A stretch of DNA of 64,000 nt. Origin: a virus. The DNA is taken from IMG/VR virus record IMGVR_UViG_3300031758_000024, positions 34,583 through 98,582 of that record. One strand, written 5' to 3'. Positions 56,925 through 63,510 of this stretch are shown here, piece after piece; the first letter of the stretch is position 1, and each line of letters starts with the position of its first letter. Both the position numbers and the translations under genes were made by a program. The notes under the pieces were generated by a model, which saw only the letters and a list, made by a program, of their open reading frames with translations, was not told the DNA's origin and did not search any database.

Positions 56925-57086
56925 TCAATCTTTTCTCGGAGAACAATCTTCTATCGACGGATGATTCTCTAAGCATGGCCCGGAAAAAGCCCAGTATCTA
57001 ACAAGGTCTACTGGTGTATTGAAACGATTTTTTAAAAGGTATAATGCTAGATGCAGCTGTTCGTCAACTCTAATTTTCTTTTGCAT
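56925..57086 (-). CDS. 53-aa protein, unknown
   Basis: A short gene starts at ATG 57084-57086 with AGGAG 4-5 nt upstream. It reads MQKKIRVDEQLHLALYLLKN, RFNTPVDLVRYWAFSGPCLE and NHPSIEDCSPRKD, ending in TGA. The segment from DLVRYWAFSGP onward faintly resembles the C-terminus of MbcA/ParS-type antitoxin proteins, which is not enough to assign it. It is the first minus-strand gene of the divergent region and lies about 180 nt before the AAA+ gene, so it could regulate the late block. Strong ribosome-binding site and amino-acid composition support a real gene. Confidence 0.65.
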   Translation of the reverse strand: MQKKIRVDEQLHLALYLLKNRFNTPVDLVRYWAFSGPCLENHPSIEDCSPRKD

Positions 57087-57148
57087 AAAACTCCTAATTC
57101 ATAATGTAAAACGTATCGTATATTATATCATTAGTCCTGGTCATTTAG

Positions 57149-57178
57149 TTGGGAACGTCTTGGCTTTCGTGGTATAAT
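57149..57178 (+). promoter_or_regulatory. Promoter of recA
   Basis: TTGGGA (57149-57154) and TATAAT (57173-57178) are separated by 18 bp, a good match to a primary-sigma promoter. The start codon of recA is 36 nt downstream of the -10. I see no clear LexA box (GAAC-N4-GTTC) overlapping it, so SOS control is not indicated. Confidence 0.7.
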
Positions 57179-57213
57179 CTATGTATCATCAAGCTGAAGA
57201 TCGGTAGGATTTA

Positions 57214-58227
57214 ATGACAGAGGAAACAGCAACAGCTGAAAATGTGGCGTCAGGCAAGAAAGCCTTAAAAGAGGACTCAAAAGCGTTAGAGCTCGCAATT
57301 GCACAATTGCAAAAACAGTATGGTTCTGGAGCAGTTATTAAGCTCGGCTCCACAAATGTAAAGCCGTGGTCATCGATACCAACTGGTGCGCTAACACTAG
57401 ATCATGCTTTGGGCATCGGTGGTCTACCACGTGGTAGAGTTGTAGAAATATTTGGCCCCGAGTCATCCGGCAAGTCTACACTTGCTTTGACAGCTGTCGC
57501 CAAAGCCCAGGAAATGGGCCTCACGTGCGCCTACATCGACGCTGAGCATGCGCTTGACCCAGTGTACATGCAAGCCGTTGGAATCGATTTAGACAACCTT
57601 TTGCTTGCACAGCCTGACTACGGCGAGCAAGGCTTCGACATCGCTGACAGATTGTTGAGAACTGGCGACATAGGTTTGATTGTTATCGACTCTGTTGCTG
57701 CACTAGTTCCTAAGGCTGAGCTTGATGGCGAAATGGAACAGCAGCAAATGGGGCTACAGGCCCGAATGATGGCTAAAGCTATGCGCAAGCTAACAGGTTT
57801 AGCTGCCCAGCATGACACTTTGATTATTTTCATCAATCAGTTAAGAAATAAGATTGGTGTTATGTTTGGCAATCCAGAAACAACTCCTGGTGGCTTCGCA
57901 CTAAAGTATGCAGCATCCGTTCGCATTGATGTCCGCAAAAAGGAAGATCTAAAAGACAAACACGGCGATCCTTCGGGAATCAAAGTAAAAGCTAAGATTA
58001 TCAAGAACAAGATGGCTCCCCCAATGAAAATAGTGGAGTTTGACATTGTTTACGCTCAGGGCATCGATCAGTTTGGTTGTATTTTTGATTTAGGAATTGA
58101 TAAGGGAATTCTTAGCCAAAAGGGCGCATGGGTTTACTATAATGGAGAAAACTTTGCCCAGGGCAGAGATAATGCTATTGAGAGATTAAAGAACTCTCCA
58201 GAGATAGTGAGCGTAATCAAAGGCTAG
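57214..58227 (+). CDS. recA: RecA recombinase
   Basis: A 337-residue protein starting MTEETATAENVASGKKALKE. Near-complete RecA core: Walker A GPESSGKST (81-89), catalytic-region YIDAEHALDP (Glu111), Walker B LIVIDSVAAL (Asp159), L1/L2 loop segments MGLQARMMAKAMRKLTG and INQLRNKIGVMFGNPETTPG. It ends soon after the core (NSPEIVSVIKG), lacking the long acidic tail of many bacterial RecAs. It would catalyse strand exchange in phage recombination or repair, or replication restart. Codon use is closer to bacterial genes than to the AT-rich late block, suggesting capture from a host. Confidence 0.95.
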   Translation: MTEETATAENVASGKKALKEDSKALELAIAQLQKQYGSGAVIKLGSTNVKPWSSIPTGALTLDHALGIGGLPRGRVVEIFGPESSGKSTLALTAVAKAQEMGLTCAYIDAEHALDPVYMQAVGIDLDNLLLAQPDYGEQGFDIADRLLRTGDIGLIVIDSVAALVPKAELDGEMEQQQMGLQARMMAKAMRKLTGLAAQHDTLIIFINQLRNKIGVMFGNPETTPGGFALKYAASVRIDVRKKEDLKDKHGDPSGIKVKAKIIKNKMAPPMKIVEFDIVYAQGIDQFGCIFDLGIDKGILSQKGAWVYYNGENFAQGRDNAIERLKNSPEIVSVIKG

Positions 58228-58229
58228 AA

Positions 58230-58382
58230 ATGAAATTTGAACCGACAACTTGTTCAGAATGCTCTTACCCGCCTAACTTTATTATTTCCTCAGGAAATGA
58301 CAACGGTCAGAAAATTTTTTTTATAAAATGTAGAGATTGCGGTGATTGTTGGGAGGAAGCTGATGACTCAGATGATGAGTGA
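58230..58382 (+). CDS. 50-aa zinc-ribbon-like protein
   Basis: A short gene begins 2 nt after recA: MKFEPTTCSECSYPPNFIIS, then SGNDNGQKIFFIKCRDCGDC, ending in an acidic tail EEADDSDDE. CSEC and CRDC pairs give a TFIIS-like ribbon. AAAGG within the recA end serves as a ribosome-binding site. Likely co-transcribed with recA. No function can be assigned beyond metal binding. Confidence 0.7.
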   Translation: MKFEPTTCSECSYPPNFIISSGNDNGQKIFFIKCRDCGDCWEEADDSDDE

Positions 58383-58455
58383 GGCTGCCTTGCAGATTGC
58401 AACATATATGAGAGTTTTGTTGTTGTTTGCTTCTGTTCGTGATGTTGTGGACTAA
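58372..58455 (+). CDS. Possible 27-aa peptide
   Basis: An ATG-ATG start at 58372 overlaps the end of the zinc-ribbon gene; the frame reads MMSEAALQIATYMRVLLLFA then SVRDVVD and stops at 58453-58455. It is a single amphipathic or membrane-type helix. GGAGG stands about 18 nt upstream, too far to be decisive. Real status uncertain. Confidence 0.25.
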   Translation: MMSEAALQIATYMRVLLLFASVRDVVD

Positions 58456-58491
58456 ATTTGGGTACTATATTCCATAACTAAGGGTGGTGTT

Positions 58492-58782
58492 ATGGATTTT
58501 GTTCGTAGGGTTCTAGATTTTTTTAAGGATAAGGTTACTGCTGATCCTTCTGAGTTTTATTCGTTCGCCCATTTTTTGGAGGAGAATCAGTCTGAGTATG
58601 TTGTGACTGTTCAGGGTGAACCTGATGGCTATTTGGTTTTCTGTATTTTTTCTCATGATGAATGGGCTATGGTTGTTGATATTTGCGAGTTAACAAACCG
58701 TAACGCTTGTGATGTTGTGCGTGAGCTTGCTGACGATAATGCTGTTATGAATATTGTTGTTGATCCTAGAGATATGAGTTAG
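58492..58782 (+). CDS. 96-aa acidic protein, unknown
   Basis: The protein starts MDFVRRVLDFFKDKVTADPS, with AAGGGTGG just upstream. It contains a compact alpha/beta sequence (YVVTVQGEPDGYLVFCIFSH, DVVRELADDNAVMNIVV). It is immediately followed (2 nt) by the 486-aa gene, implying a pair. The wobble position is strikingly T-rich. No family recognised. Confidence 0.7.
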   Translation: MDFVRRVLDFFKDKVTADPSEFYSFAHFLEENQSEYVVTVQGEPDGYLVFCIFSHDEWAMVVDICELTNRNACDVVRELADDNAVMNIVVDPRDMS

Positions 58783-58784
58783 CT

Positions 58785-60245
58785 ATGGCCAGTAATCCTA
58801 AGTTGGATGAACTAAATAAGCTTGGTTTACAGTATTTTGATAATTGGAAAGATTATACGAATGCTATAGCTAATGTTGCGCCTGGTCAGGTTATTGGTGG
58901 TATCAATAAGAAGGGTAAGCTTGTTTTTCATCAGGGTGGTATTGGTGAGATTAACATTAAACAGGCTAAAACTGAGCTGACTTCTTTAAGGAGTGCTTCT
59001 GCTCCTTCTCAGGCTCCTGCTGCTGCTGTTTCTCAGACTGTGGCTTCTCAGCCTTCTAATGCTCCTGTATTGCAGGGTACGATTACTCAAACGCAGCCTT
59101 CTAGTAGTGCTGCTGCTGCTGGTGTTCAACAAAATGTTGTTATTCCTCAACAGGTGAATCCGTCGACTAAAACTATCGATGATGCTTTAAAAAATCCGAA
59201 AAGTAAAAGTACAAAAAAGGATACTACTTTAAAAACTGGTAAAAGGACTGCTCCTTCTATTGATCGTAGTGCAGCTATTATTAAGCTTGCTAATAATCCT
59301 GATGCTGAACAGGAAATGATGGATATCATTTCTAAATCTGTTGGGACTAGTAGAGGTAGGTCTCAGTATAGTAAGATGGTCAAATCTGCTAAAGGTACTT
59401 TAGGTAAGCCTGATCCTGGTCCAAAGTCTAAACAGGGGTACATTGATGCTGTAGATAATAGGGATTTTTTTGTGGAAGAAGGAAGATATCATAGAAGATC
59501 TTTGTTGAGTCTAAGGATCGCTGAACAGAATCCTAACATAGGTAAAACAAAGTTAAGACGTTTAGTAGGAAAAGAGATGTCAACTTTAAGCCAAGAAGCT
59601 TTGTTTAATATTGGTGAAGAAATAAACAGAGACATCACGCAAAAATATTATGTGGACACAGCTATATACAATGAGTCTCAACGTTTAGCTGGAATGACTC
59701 CAGAAGAACGTCTACAAGCTTTTCAAGGTAGTAGAAGTAGAAATGTTCGTGGCAAAAGAGTTCCCATCAACAACATTTCCGATAAACAAGTTTTAGATAT
59801 GTCTCAAAAATATTTGAAACAATATGAAAGATTAGAAGTTGGAGATAGCAGGATTGCTGGTGCTGTCACAAGAGCCGGCGAAAAATTACGTGGTGGTATC
59901 GCTATGGGCGACATGAGATACCATCCAGGATACTCTGCTATAGAAGCGTCCTTAGATAAAGCTGCTCAACGAAGAATGGCTATTAGATCCACAGGAGCAG
60001 CTATTACAGCTATAGATGACTCCGCTCAAGTTGCCGGACAAATATCTTCAGCTTTATCTGCAGCCGGTAACATGTTAGACGACTCAGCTGAAGCTGTCAC
60101 TAAAGTTACCAGCAAAAAAGCTATCTCTGCTAGAACACTAGAAAAACTTATGTCCTCACACAGTATTTCAGCCGGTCTAGCTGCCGGAGGAGCAGCGTTA
60201 CTATACGGAATCAACAAACGCCGAGGAGAACAACAAGTAGGCTAA
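58785..60245 (+). CDS. Basic protein with C-terminal hydrophobic helix, unknown
   Basis: A 486-residue protein starting MASNPKLDELNKLGLQYFDN. Residues 1-70 are a small folded region (GGINKKGKLVFHQGGIGEIN). Residues 70-130 are a Pro/Ala/Ser/Gln linker, then a basic helical body (SLLSLRIAEQNPNIGKTKLR; LDKAAQRRMAIRSTGA). The end is ISAGLAAGGAALLYGINKRR plus GEQQVG, a hydrophobic segment with basic flank like those of several late proteins. The first half uses T-ending codons, the second half A/C-ending codons. Function unknown. Confidence 0.7.
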   Translation: MASNPKLDELNKLGLQYFDNWKDYTNAIANVAPGQVIGGINKKGKLVFHQGGIGEINIKQAKTELTSLRSASAPSQAPAAAVSQTVASQPSNAPVLQGTITQTQPSSSAAAAGVQQNVVIPQQVNPSTKTIDDALKNPKSKSTKKDTTLKTGKRTAPSIDRSAAIIKLANNPDAEQEMMDIISKSVGTSRGRSQYSKMVKSAKGTLGKPDPGPKSKQGYIDAVDNRDFFVEEGRYHRRSLLSLRIAEQNPNIGKTKLRRLVGKEMSTLSQEALFNIGEEINRDITQKYYVDTAIYNESQRLAGMTPEERLQAFQGSRSRNVRGKRVPINNISDKQVLDMSQKYLKQYERLEVGDSRIAGAVTRAGEKLRGGIAMGDMRYHPGYSAIEASLDKAAQRRMAIRSTGAAITAIDDSAQVAGQISSALSAAGNMLDDSAEAVTKVTSKKAISARTLEKLMSSHSISAGLAAGGAALLYGINKRRGEQQVG

Positions 60246-60275
60246 ATTATAGTCATTCGGCGGCAAAAAATTTTT

Positions 60276-60317
60276 AAGGGGTAGGAGAAACAGTGACGTT
60301 ACTCCTACCCCTTTTTG
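60276..60317. terminator. Strong bidirectional intrinsic terminator
   Basis: A perfect 12-bp stem, 60276-60287 with 60302-60313 (AAGGGGTAGGAG / CTCCTACCCCTT), has a 14-nt loop. It is followed by CTTTTTGTTTT on the plus strand and TTTTTT-rich sequence on the minus side. It closes the recA transcription unit and the converging zinc-ribbon gene. Confidence 0.88.
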
Positions 60318-60345
60318 TTTTATCTAGAAACTGTAGAGAAAAAAC

Positions 60346-60564
60346 TCAGTAATCGTAACCGGACTCCCAGCCCAGCTCCTCGTAGATCTCATTGCTAGAC
60401 ACATGAGAATTGTATTGATCAAGAACAGCAAACTCTGTGTTCGCCATACCACCAAACTGGTTGATCCACTGGAAGCAGTCAGGGCAACGCACATTGGAGC
60501 CAAGAAGCTCTTCATTCATAATAAACTCTGTACCACAGTGTGGGCAATCCATATATGAATTCAT
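60346..60564 (-). CDS. 72-aa zinc-ribbon protein
   Basis: The protein starts MNSYMDCPHCGTEFIMNEEL with AAAAGGAA upstream. CPHC and CPDC pairs (about residues 7-10 and 27-30) form a zinc ribbon, followed by an acidic C-terminus (EIYEELGWESGYDY). It is convergent with the recA unit and shares its terminator. It may be a regulator or protein-interaction module; unknown. Confidence 0.78.
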   Translation of the reverse strand: MNSYMDCPHCGTEFIMNEELLGSNVRCPDCFQWINQFGGMANTEFAVLDQYNSHVSSNEIYEELGWESGYDY

Positions 60565-60976
60565 TATTATTCCTTTTCTATGTTAAGCATTGAGTGAGTG
60601 ATGTTCGCCGGCCTCAATAACCGGACATGTAGAACTATAGCTACCTACAGCATTGCTTGCAACACATATGCGAATATTTTCCAAAAAATTTCTTGCGGGC
60701 GACTTTCGATCAGAAACAACACTGATTTATATAGGATTATATAAGTTTAATATAGGGTAAAAATAGAGAAAAATTTATAAGGGGGAGATAATGGGTACAT
60801 ATGTGTCTCTCTAAGTTTTAACGAGGCCACCCCCCCATGGGGTATGTGCTTGCCATGAACGACAATGAGCGGTCGTCCACTCCCTACAGTGGTGCAGGTA
60901 TGCAGCATAAAAGGACAGCTCCGATGAACACGTTACCATCGTAAAAGAAATGTGTAGCAATGAAAGGATCATCAAC
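60565..60976. other. Gene-poor boundary between AT-rich and GC-rich parts
   Basis: These 412 nt carry no clear gene on either strand. They hold an inverted repeat ATCAG-N8-CTGAT near 60709-60728, an AT-rich stretch with several TATATAAG/TATAGG boxes (60728-60760), a tiny leader-like frame at 60791 and a hairpin CCACT/AGTGG at 60877-60892. Base composition changes from AT-rich to GC-rich around 60820. It probably contains the promoter region for the right-hand genes. Confidence 0.5.
60791..60814 (+). CDS. Possible 7-aa leader peptide
   Basis: ATG GGT ACA TAT GTG TCT CTC TAA is preceded by GGGGGAG at 6 nt spacing, a far stronger ribosome-binding site than chance would predict. It encodes MGTYVSL. 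C- and G-runs that could pair follow (near 60828-60842). It may be a translated leader that regulates the downstream genes. Confidence 0.3.
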   Translation: MGTYVSL

Positions 60977-61270
60977 ATGATCACATCCATCAATGATGTC
61001 ATCGGCACCTATGCCGTTGACTACGACGGCAATGTCCTCCCCTACACGAAGGAGGTGACCGCACGCTTCATCGCCCACACAGGCACTGAAGTCTGGGTGG
61101 CATCTCCTTCGGGAGGCGAATCGGACTGCCTGGTCTTCGGGCACATCCACAGCAACACCGAGTGGTTCACTCGGGAATTCGGTGGTCGCATGATCACCAT
61201 CCGTAGCGAAAGGAAGTGGGACTACCAGAACCAAATGTGGTACTGGTACAACACAGCCCACGCTGCCTGA
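60977..61270 (+). CDS. 97-aa protein, unknown
   Basis: Start chosen at ATG 60977 (MITSINDVIGTYAVDYDGNV) with AAAGGA 9 nt upstream; an in-frame ATG at 60950 lacks a good site. The sequence has an alternating beta style (ARFIAHTGTEVWVASPSGGE, RMITIRSERKWDYQNQMWYW). It is followed at once by cassette A. GC-rich codon use differs from the late block. No family recognised. Confidence 0.68.
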   Translation: MITSINDVIGTYAVDYDGNVLPYTKEVTARFIAHTGTEVWVASPSGGESDCLVFGHIHSNTEWFTREFGGRMITIRSERKWDYQNQMWYWYNTAHAA

Positions 61271-61301
61271 CAAAGCACCTGGTAGGGCAGGTGCACAAAG
61301 A

Positions 61302-61344
61302 GTTGTTCCCCTGGGGTCTTCGGATCCTGGGGGAACTTCTTTTT
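61302..61344 (+). terminator. Cassette A terminator, UUCG loop
   Basis: Stem 61305-61316 with 61325-61336 (GTTCCCC paired to GGGGAAC plus inner pairs, some G-U) is closed by a TTCG tetraloop near 61319-61322, then TTCTTTTT. It terminates the 97-aa gene's transcript. First of six related copies. Confidence 0.85.
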
Positions 61345-61367
61345 AGGGATAGGCATCCAGCCATGCC
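61341..61367 (+). promoter_or_regulatory. Cassette A box and 5' stem
   Basis: TTTTAGGGATAGGC is the most divergent copy of the conserved box. GGCAT (61352-61356) pairs with ATGCC (61363-61367). AAAGGAGG and the start of the 30-aa gene follow. Possibly promoter and/or 5' end of the mRNA. Confidence 0.55.
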
Positions 61368-61394
61368 CACTACACCAAAGAAAGGAGGTGTGCA

Positions 61395-61487
61395 ATGTTG
61401 CAGATTCCGATGTACATCGTCGGCATCAGCATGCTTCTGATTGCAGAGGTCACGTTCTTCGTGGACCTGTTCAAGAAGAAGGACTGA
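61395..61487 (+). CDS. 30-aa single-pass membrane peptide
   Basis: A very short gene with an excellent site (GAAAGGAGG 6 nt before ATG 61395): MLQIPMYIVGISMLLIAEVT then FFVDLFKKKD. One hydrophobic helix followed by a basic end predicts a membrane peptide with the C-terminus inside. It stands alone between cassettes A and B, so it is an independently expressed unit. Role unknown; it might alter the host membrane. Confidence 0.72.
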   Translation: MLQIPMYIVGISMLLIAEVTFFVDLFKKKD

Positions 61488-61558
61488 TTCCATACTGTCA
61501 CCATAGGGTGGCCGAGCAGTAGTGACGCTTGGGAACAGGATAATCACTAAAAGGAATT

Positions 61559-61584
61559 GGTTCCTTCGGGAACCTTTTTCTTTG
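61559..61584 (+). terminator. Cassette B terminator, UUCG loop
   Basis: A perfect 6-bp stem GGTTCC (61559-61564) / GGAACC (61569-61574) is closed by TTCG, followed by TTTTTCTTTG. Shortest stem of the six, with the same loop as copies A and E. Confidence 0.82.
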
Positions 61585-61602
61585 AGGATAGACCATTATC
61601 CT
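61581..61602 (+). promoter_or_regulatory. Cassette B box and 5' stem
   Basis: TTTGAGGATAGACC is the consensus box. AGGATA (61585-61590) pairs with TATCCT (61597-61602), so the box itself forms one arm. About 146 nt of untranslated leader follow before the 3-TM gene. Confidence 0.55.
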
Positions 61603-61748
61603 TAGCGCAGAACCTGAGCGCTCTATAAATCATGGGTGACGCAGCAGGAGCTAAATGCCTGACAGGTTATCTTACCTTGACAAAAGAGAAACGTAATAAT
61701 CATGTTCGGTACGTTAAGCCGGACAAAAACATGTTTCTTGGAGGAATC

Positions 61749-62015
61749 ATGTTCGGAATCAACAACAAGATCACCCTCGTGGTGACTTCCATCATTTGTG
61801 TGCTCCTCGTTCTGGAGCCCACTTCGGACATAACGGTGGGGATCATCTCCCTGCCGTTCGTCCTGGTCAGGATGATCCTGGGCTTCGGCATCAGCATCAT
61901 CAACTGGCCGATGTTGGTGGTCATTTCGATTGGAGCGGGAGTTGCCTTCGTGGCGAAAACCCGTACGGTCGACTGGGCCGAAGTCAAGGCCTTTTTCCGC
62001 TCGGAAGAGGTCTGA
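61749..62015 (+). CDS. Small three-helix membrane protein
   Basis: Start chosen at ATG 61749 with GGAGG 4-5 nt upstream (MFGINNKITLVVTSIICVLL, 88 aa); an upstream extension to 61632 has no such site. Three hydrophobic helices (ITLVVTSIICVLLVLEP, VGIISLPFVLVRMILGFGI and INWPMLVVISIGAGVAFV) are followed by a charged C-terminus (WAEVKAFFRSEEV). Unknown role; possible membrane effector against superinfection or a holin-like protein, though no lysis gene neighbours it. Confidence 0.7.
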   Translation: MFGINNKITLVVTSIICVLLVLEPTSDITVGIISLPFVLVRMILGFGISIINWPMLVVISIGAGVAFVAKTRTVDWAEVKAFFRSEEV

Positions 62016-62055
62016 TCATTCCTGGTGATGAGTCCACCAGATGAGCAATGGGATT

Positions 62056-62100
62056 GTTTTCCCCGGGGATCGAAAGGTCCTCGGGGAAACTTTCTTTTTT
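62056..62100 (+). terminator. Cassette C terminator, GAAA loop
   Basis: A long stem from 62056 to 62090 (GTTTTCCCC with GGGGAAAC) with a GAAA loop at 62072-62075 and TTTCTTTTTT after it. Compared with cassette D, differences in the stem keep pairing. Confidence 0.85.
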
Positions 62101-62133
62101 GACAATAGACCTGCGAACAACAAGTAACAGGTC
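62097..62133 (+). promoter_or_regulatory. Cassette C box and 5' stem
   Basis: TTTTGACAATAGACC is a variant box containing an exact TTGACA. GACCTG (62108-62113) pairs with CAGGTC (62128-62133). GGAAAGG and the ATG at 62146 follow directly. Confidence 0.55.
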
Positions 62134-62145
62134 GGAAAGGTAGTC

Positions 62146-62604
62146 ATGCAGTTCACGACAGAGTACAGTGGAACCATCTCCATTATTTGGGATGGTGAAG
62201 CAATTACTCAGGTAACCCTGGGCATCGGGACCGGTTGGCAGAAGGCCATTGCCAGGTCATACCTGGAGGATGGACAGATCATCTTCTCACGGGAAGATGC
62301 TCCTGCGGGGACGATCTGGGCTCTGAACAAGGAGGAGATGGAAGAGATCTCCCTCATGGGCGGACCAGTGAAACTGTACGCCGATGACTTGTACTCCATT
62401 CGGGTAATCCCCGAGTGGTGGTCGGTGGAATGTCAGATGGCTGCTGAGGGTGAATGCCCCGAGTGGCCATTGGCAGAGGAGAACATCGGTGGGGAGGACC
62501 TGTGGAAAGGATTCTCTCTCTTCTCTATGCTGCTGCAAATCAATGATGACGAATCCCAGGATAACTGGGATGGAGAGGAGGATGAAGGTCCAGATTTCGT
62601 CTAG
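62146..62604 (+). CDS. 152-aa acidic protein, unknown
   Basis: The protein starts MQFTTEYSGTISIIWDGEAI at an ATG following GGAAAGG. A beta-rich body (EDGQIIFSREDAPAGTIW, VKLYADDLYSIRVIPEWW) ends in a strongly acidic tail (DDESQDNWDGEEDEGPDF). No known domain is evident. It is a single-gene unit between cassettes C and D. Acidic small proteins in early phage regions often inhibit host factors, but there is no evidence here for a target. Confidence 0.7.
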   Translation: MQFTTEYSGTISIIWDGEAITQVTLGIGTGWQKAIARSYLEDGQIIFSREDAPAGTIWALNKEEMEEISLMGGPVKLYADDLYSIRVIPEWWSVECQMAAEGECPEWPLAEENIGGEDLWKGFSLFSMLLQINDDESQDNWDGEEDEGPDFV

Positions 62605-62608
62605 GGTT

Positions 62609-62661
62609 GTTTTCCCCGGGGATTGGCAGAAATGCTGGTCCTCGGGGAAACTTCTTTTTTT
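62609..62661 (+). terminator. Cassette D terminator, GAAA loop
   Basis: Stem from 62609 to 62651 (GTTTTCCCC with GGGGAAAC), longer inner part (GGATTGGCA with TGCTGGTCC, G-U pairs) and a GAAA loop at 62629-62632, then CTTCTTTTTTTG. It begins 5 nt after the upstream stop codon. Confidence 0.85.
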
Positions 62662-62706
62662 GAGGATAGACCAATGGTCTTTCCCTAGGCTTGAGCCACA
62701 GCCTAG
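62657..62706 (+). promoter_or_regulatory. Cassette D box and double 5' stem
   Basis: TTTGAGGATAGACC is the consensus box. AGACC (62668-62672) pairs with GGTCT (62676-62680), followed by a second hairpin CTAGGCT (62685-62691) / AGCCTAG (62700-62706). AAAGGAGG then precedes the gene. Confidence 0.55.
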
Positions 62707-62737
62707 CCATCCCGGCGAAGTGGCAAAGGAGGTCGAG

Positions 62738-63019
62738 ATGAAACTCGACATCCAATGGTGGGCAACCACCTCAACGTCCTTTGTGGGGTTCATTCCTCAT
62801 GAAGGACAAACCTTTGTGGTCCGGGAAATCCCGGGTCACGAAGGTCTCGTTGGCCAATTGGCTGACGAGGTAACCCTGACCCACATTGGTGGACAGGATG
62901 GGGAAATCCCCGCCCTGTTCGCCATTGTGCATAAGGGTTACATGAAAGAGGGGATTCGTCTCCTCTTTCCACTCCTGGATGTCCCTAATGGGATTCTCCA
63001 GGATGTTACCTACCTCTGA
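62738..63019 (+). CDS. 93-aa protein, unknown
   Basis: Start chosen at ATG 62738 because AAAGGAGG lies 5 nt upstream; the longer open frame reaches back into cassette D. It reads MKLDIQWWATTSTSFVGFIP with a mixed beta/alpha body (QTFVVREIPGHEGLVGQLAD) and ends GILQDVTYL. Single-gene unit between cassettes D and E. No family recognised. Confidence 0.7.
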   Translation: MKLDIQWWATTSTSFVGFIPHEGQTFVVREIPGHEGLVGQLADEVTLTHIGGQDGEIPALFAIVHKGYMKEGIRLLFPLLDVPNGILQDVTYL

Positions 63020-63034
63020 GAGGTGGGTAACACT

Positions 63035-63080
63035 GTTTCCCCTGGGGTCTTCGGGCCCTGGGGGAAACTTCCTTTTTTGA
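63035..63080 (+). terminator. Cassette E terminator, UUCG loop
   Basis: Stem from 63035 (GTTTCCCC) to 63068 (GGGGAAAC) closed by a TTCG loop near 63050-63053, followed by TTCCTTTTTTGA. Similar to copy A, with stem substitutions that keep pairing. Confidence 0.85.
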
Positions 63081-63098
63081 GGATAGGCCACCCAGGCC
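63075..63098 (+). promoter_or_regulatory. Cassette E box and 5' stem
   Basis: TTTTGAGGATAGGCC is the box with GGCC instead of GACC. GGCC (63086-63089) pairs with GGCC (63095-63098). AAGAAAGGAG and the kinase ATG follow. Confidence 0.5.
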
Positions 63099-63121
63099 AG
63101 TCCAAGAAAGGAGAGGGAGCA

Positions 63122-63499
63122 ATGACAAAGCTCCTAATCATTCGTGGCTTACCCGGTTCGGGTAAAAGTACGTTGGCTGCCGAGATGGCACCCAATGCGT
63201 GCTTTGAAGCAGATACCTATATGGTAGACGCTTCGGGTAAGTACGAATTCGATCATTCTCGCCTCGCTGAAGTGCACGAAAAGTGCTTTCAAGCGGTGCG
63301 AGAAGCTCTTGTTGCAGGTACCCCAGTGGTAGCTGTGGCTAACACGTTCACCCGGACGTGGGAGTTTGCTAAGTATATTGACTTAGCGCAAGAGCTTGGT
63401 GTAGATCACGAGATAATCGTGTGCACCGGGTCCTACGGTAACATCCACGGCGTTTCACCTGAAATGGTGCAGCGCATGAGAGAAAGGTGGGAAGCCTAA
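63122..63499 (+). CDS. P-loop kinase-like protein (AAA_33 / polynucleotide kinase-type)
   Basis: Start chosen at ATG 63122 with AAAGGAG upstream (125 aa); an upstream in-frame start lies inside cassette E. The sequence has Walker A IIRGLPGSGKST near the N-terminus, FEADTYMVDASGKYEF with acidic residues, LAEVHEKCFQAVREAL, and VVAVANTFTRTWE, the layout of small ATP-binding kinases related to polynucleotide kinase. The substrate could be RNA/DNA ends or a small molecule; not determinable. It may repair nucleic acid ends in phage-host RNA conflict. Confidence 0.82.
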   Translation: MTKLLIIRGLPGSGKSTLAAEMAPNACFEADTYMVDASGKYEFDHSRLAEVHEKCFQAVREALVAGTPVVAVANTFTRTWEFAKYIDLAQELGVDHEIIVCTGSYGNIHGVSPEMVQRMRERWEA

Positions 63500-63510
63500 C
63501 GAAAAAGGTT

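Noticed and set aside
57120-57213. LexA/SOS box at recA
   Set aside because: GAACGTCTTGG occurs but does not complete a GAAC-N4-GTTC palindrome; the other half-site is missing.
60884-61273. 129-aa minus-strand open frame
   Set aside because: It is antisense to the 97-aa gene, which has a good Shine-Dalgarno and is followed by the cassette terminator in the plus direction.
61632-61748. N-terminal extension of the three-helix protein
   Set aside because: The extension lacks a ribosome site and has a different composition, whereas ATG 61749 follows GGAGG at the right spacing.
62287-62793. 168-aa minus-strand open frame in the GC-rich region
   Set aside because: It runs across the 152-aa gene, a terminator cassette and part of the next gene, without a ribosome site. 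GC-rich DNA creates such shadows.
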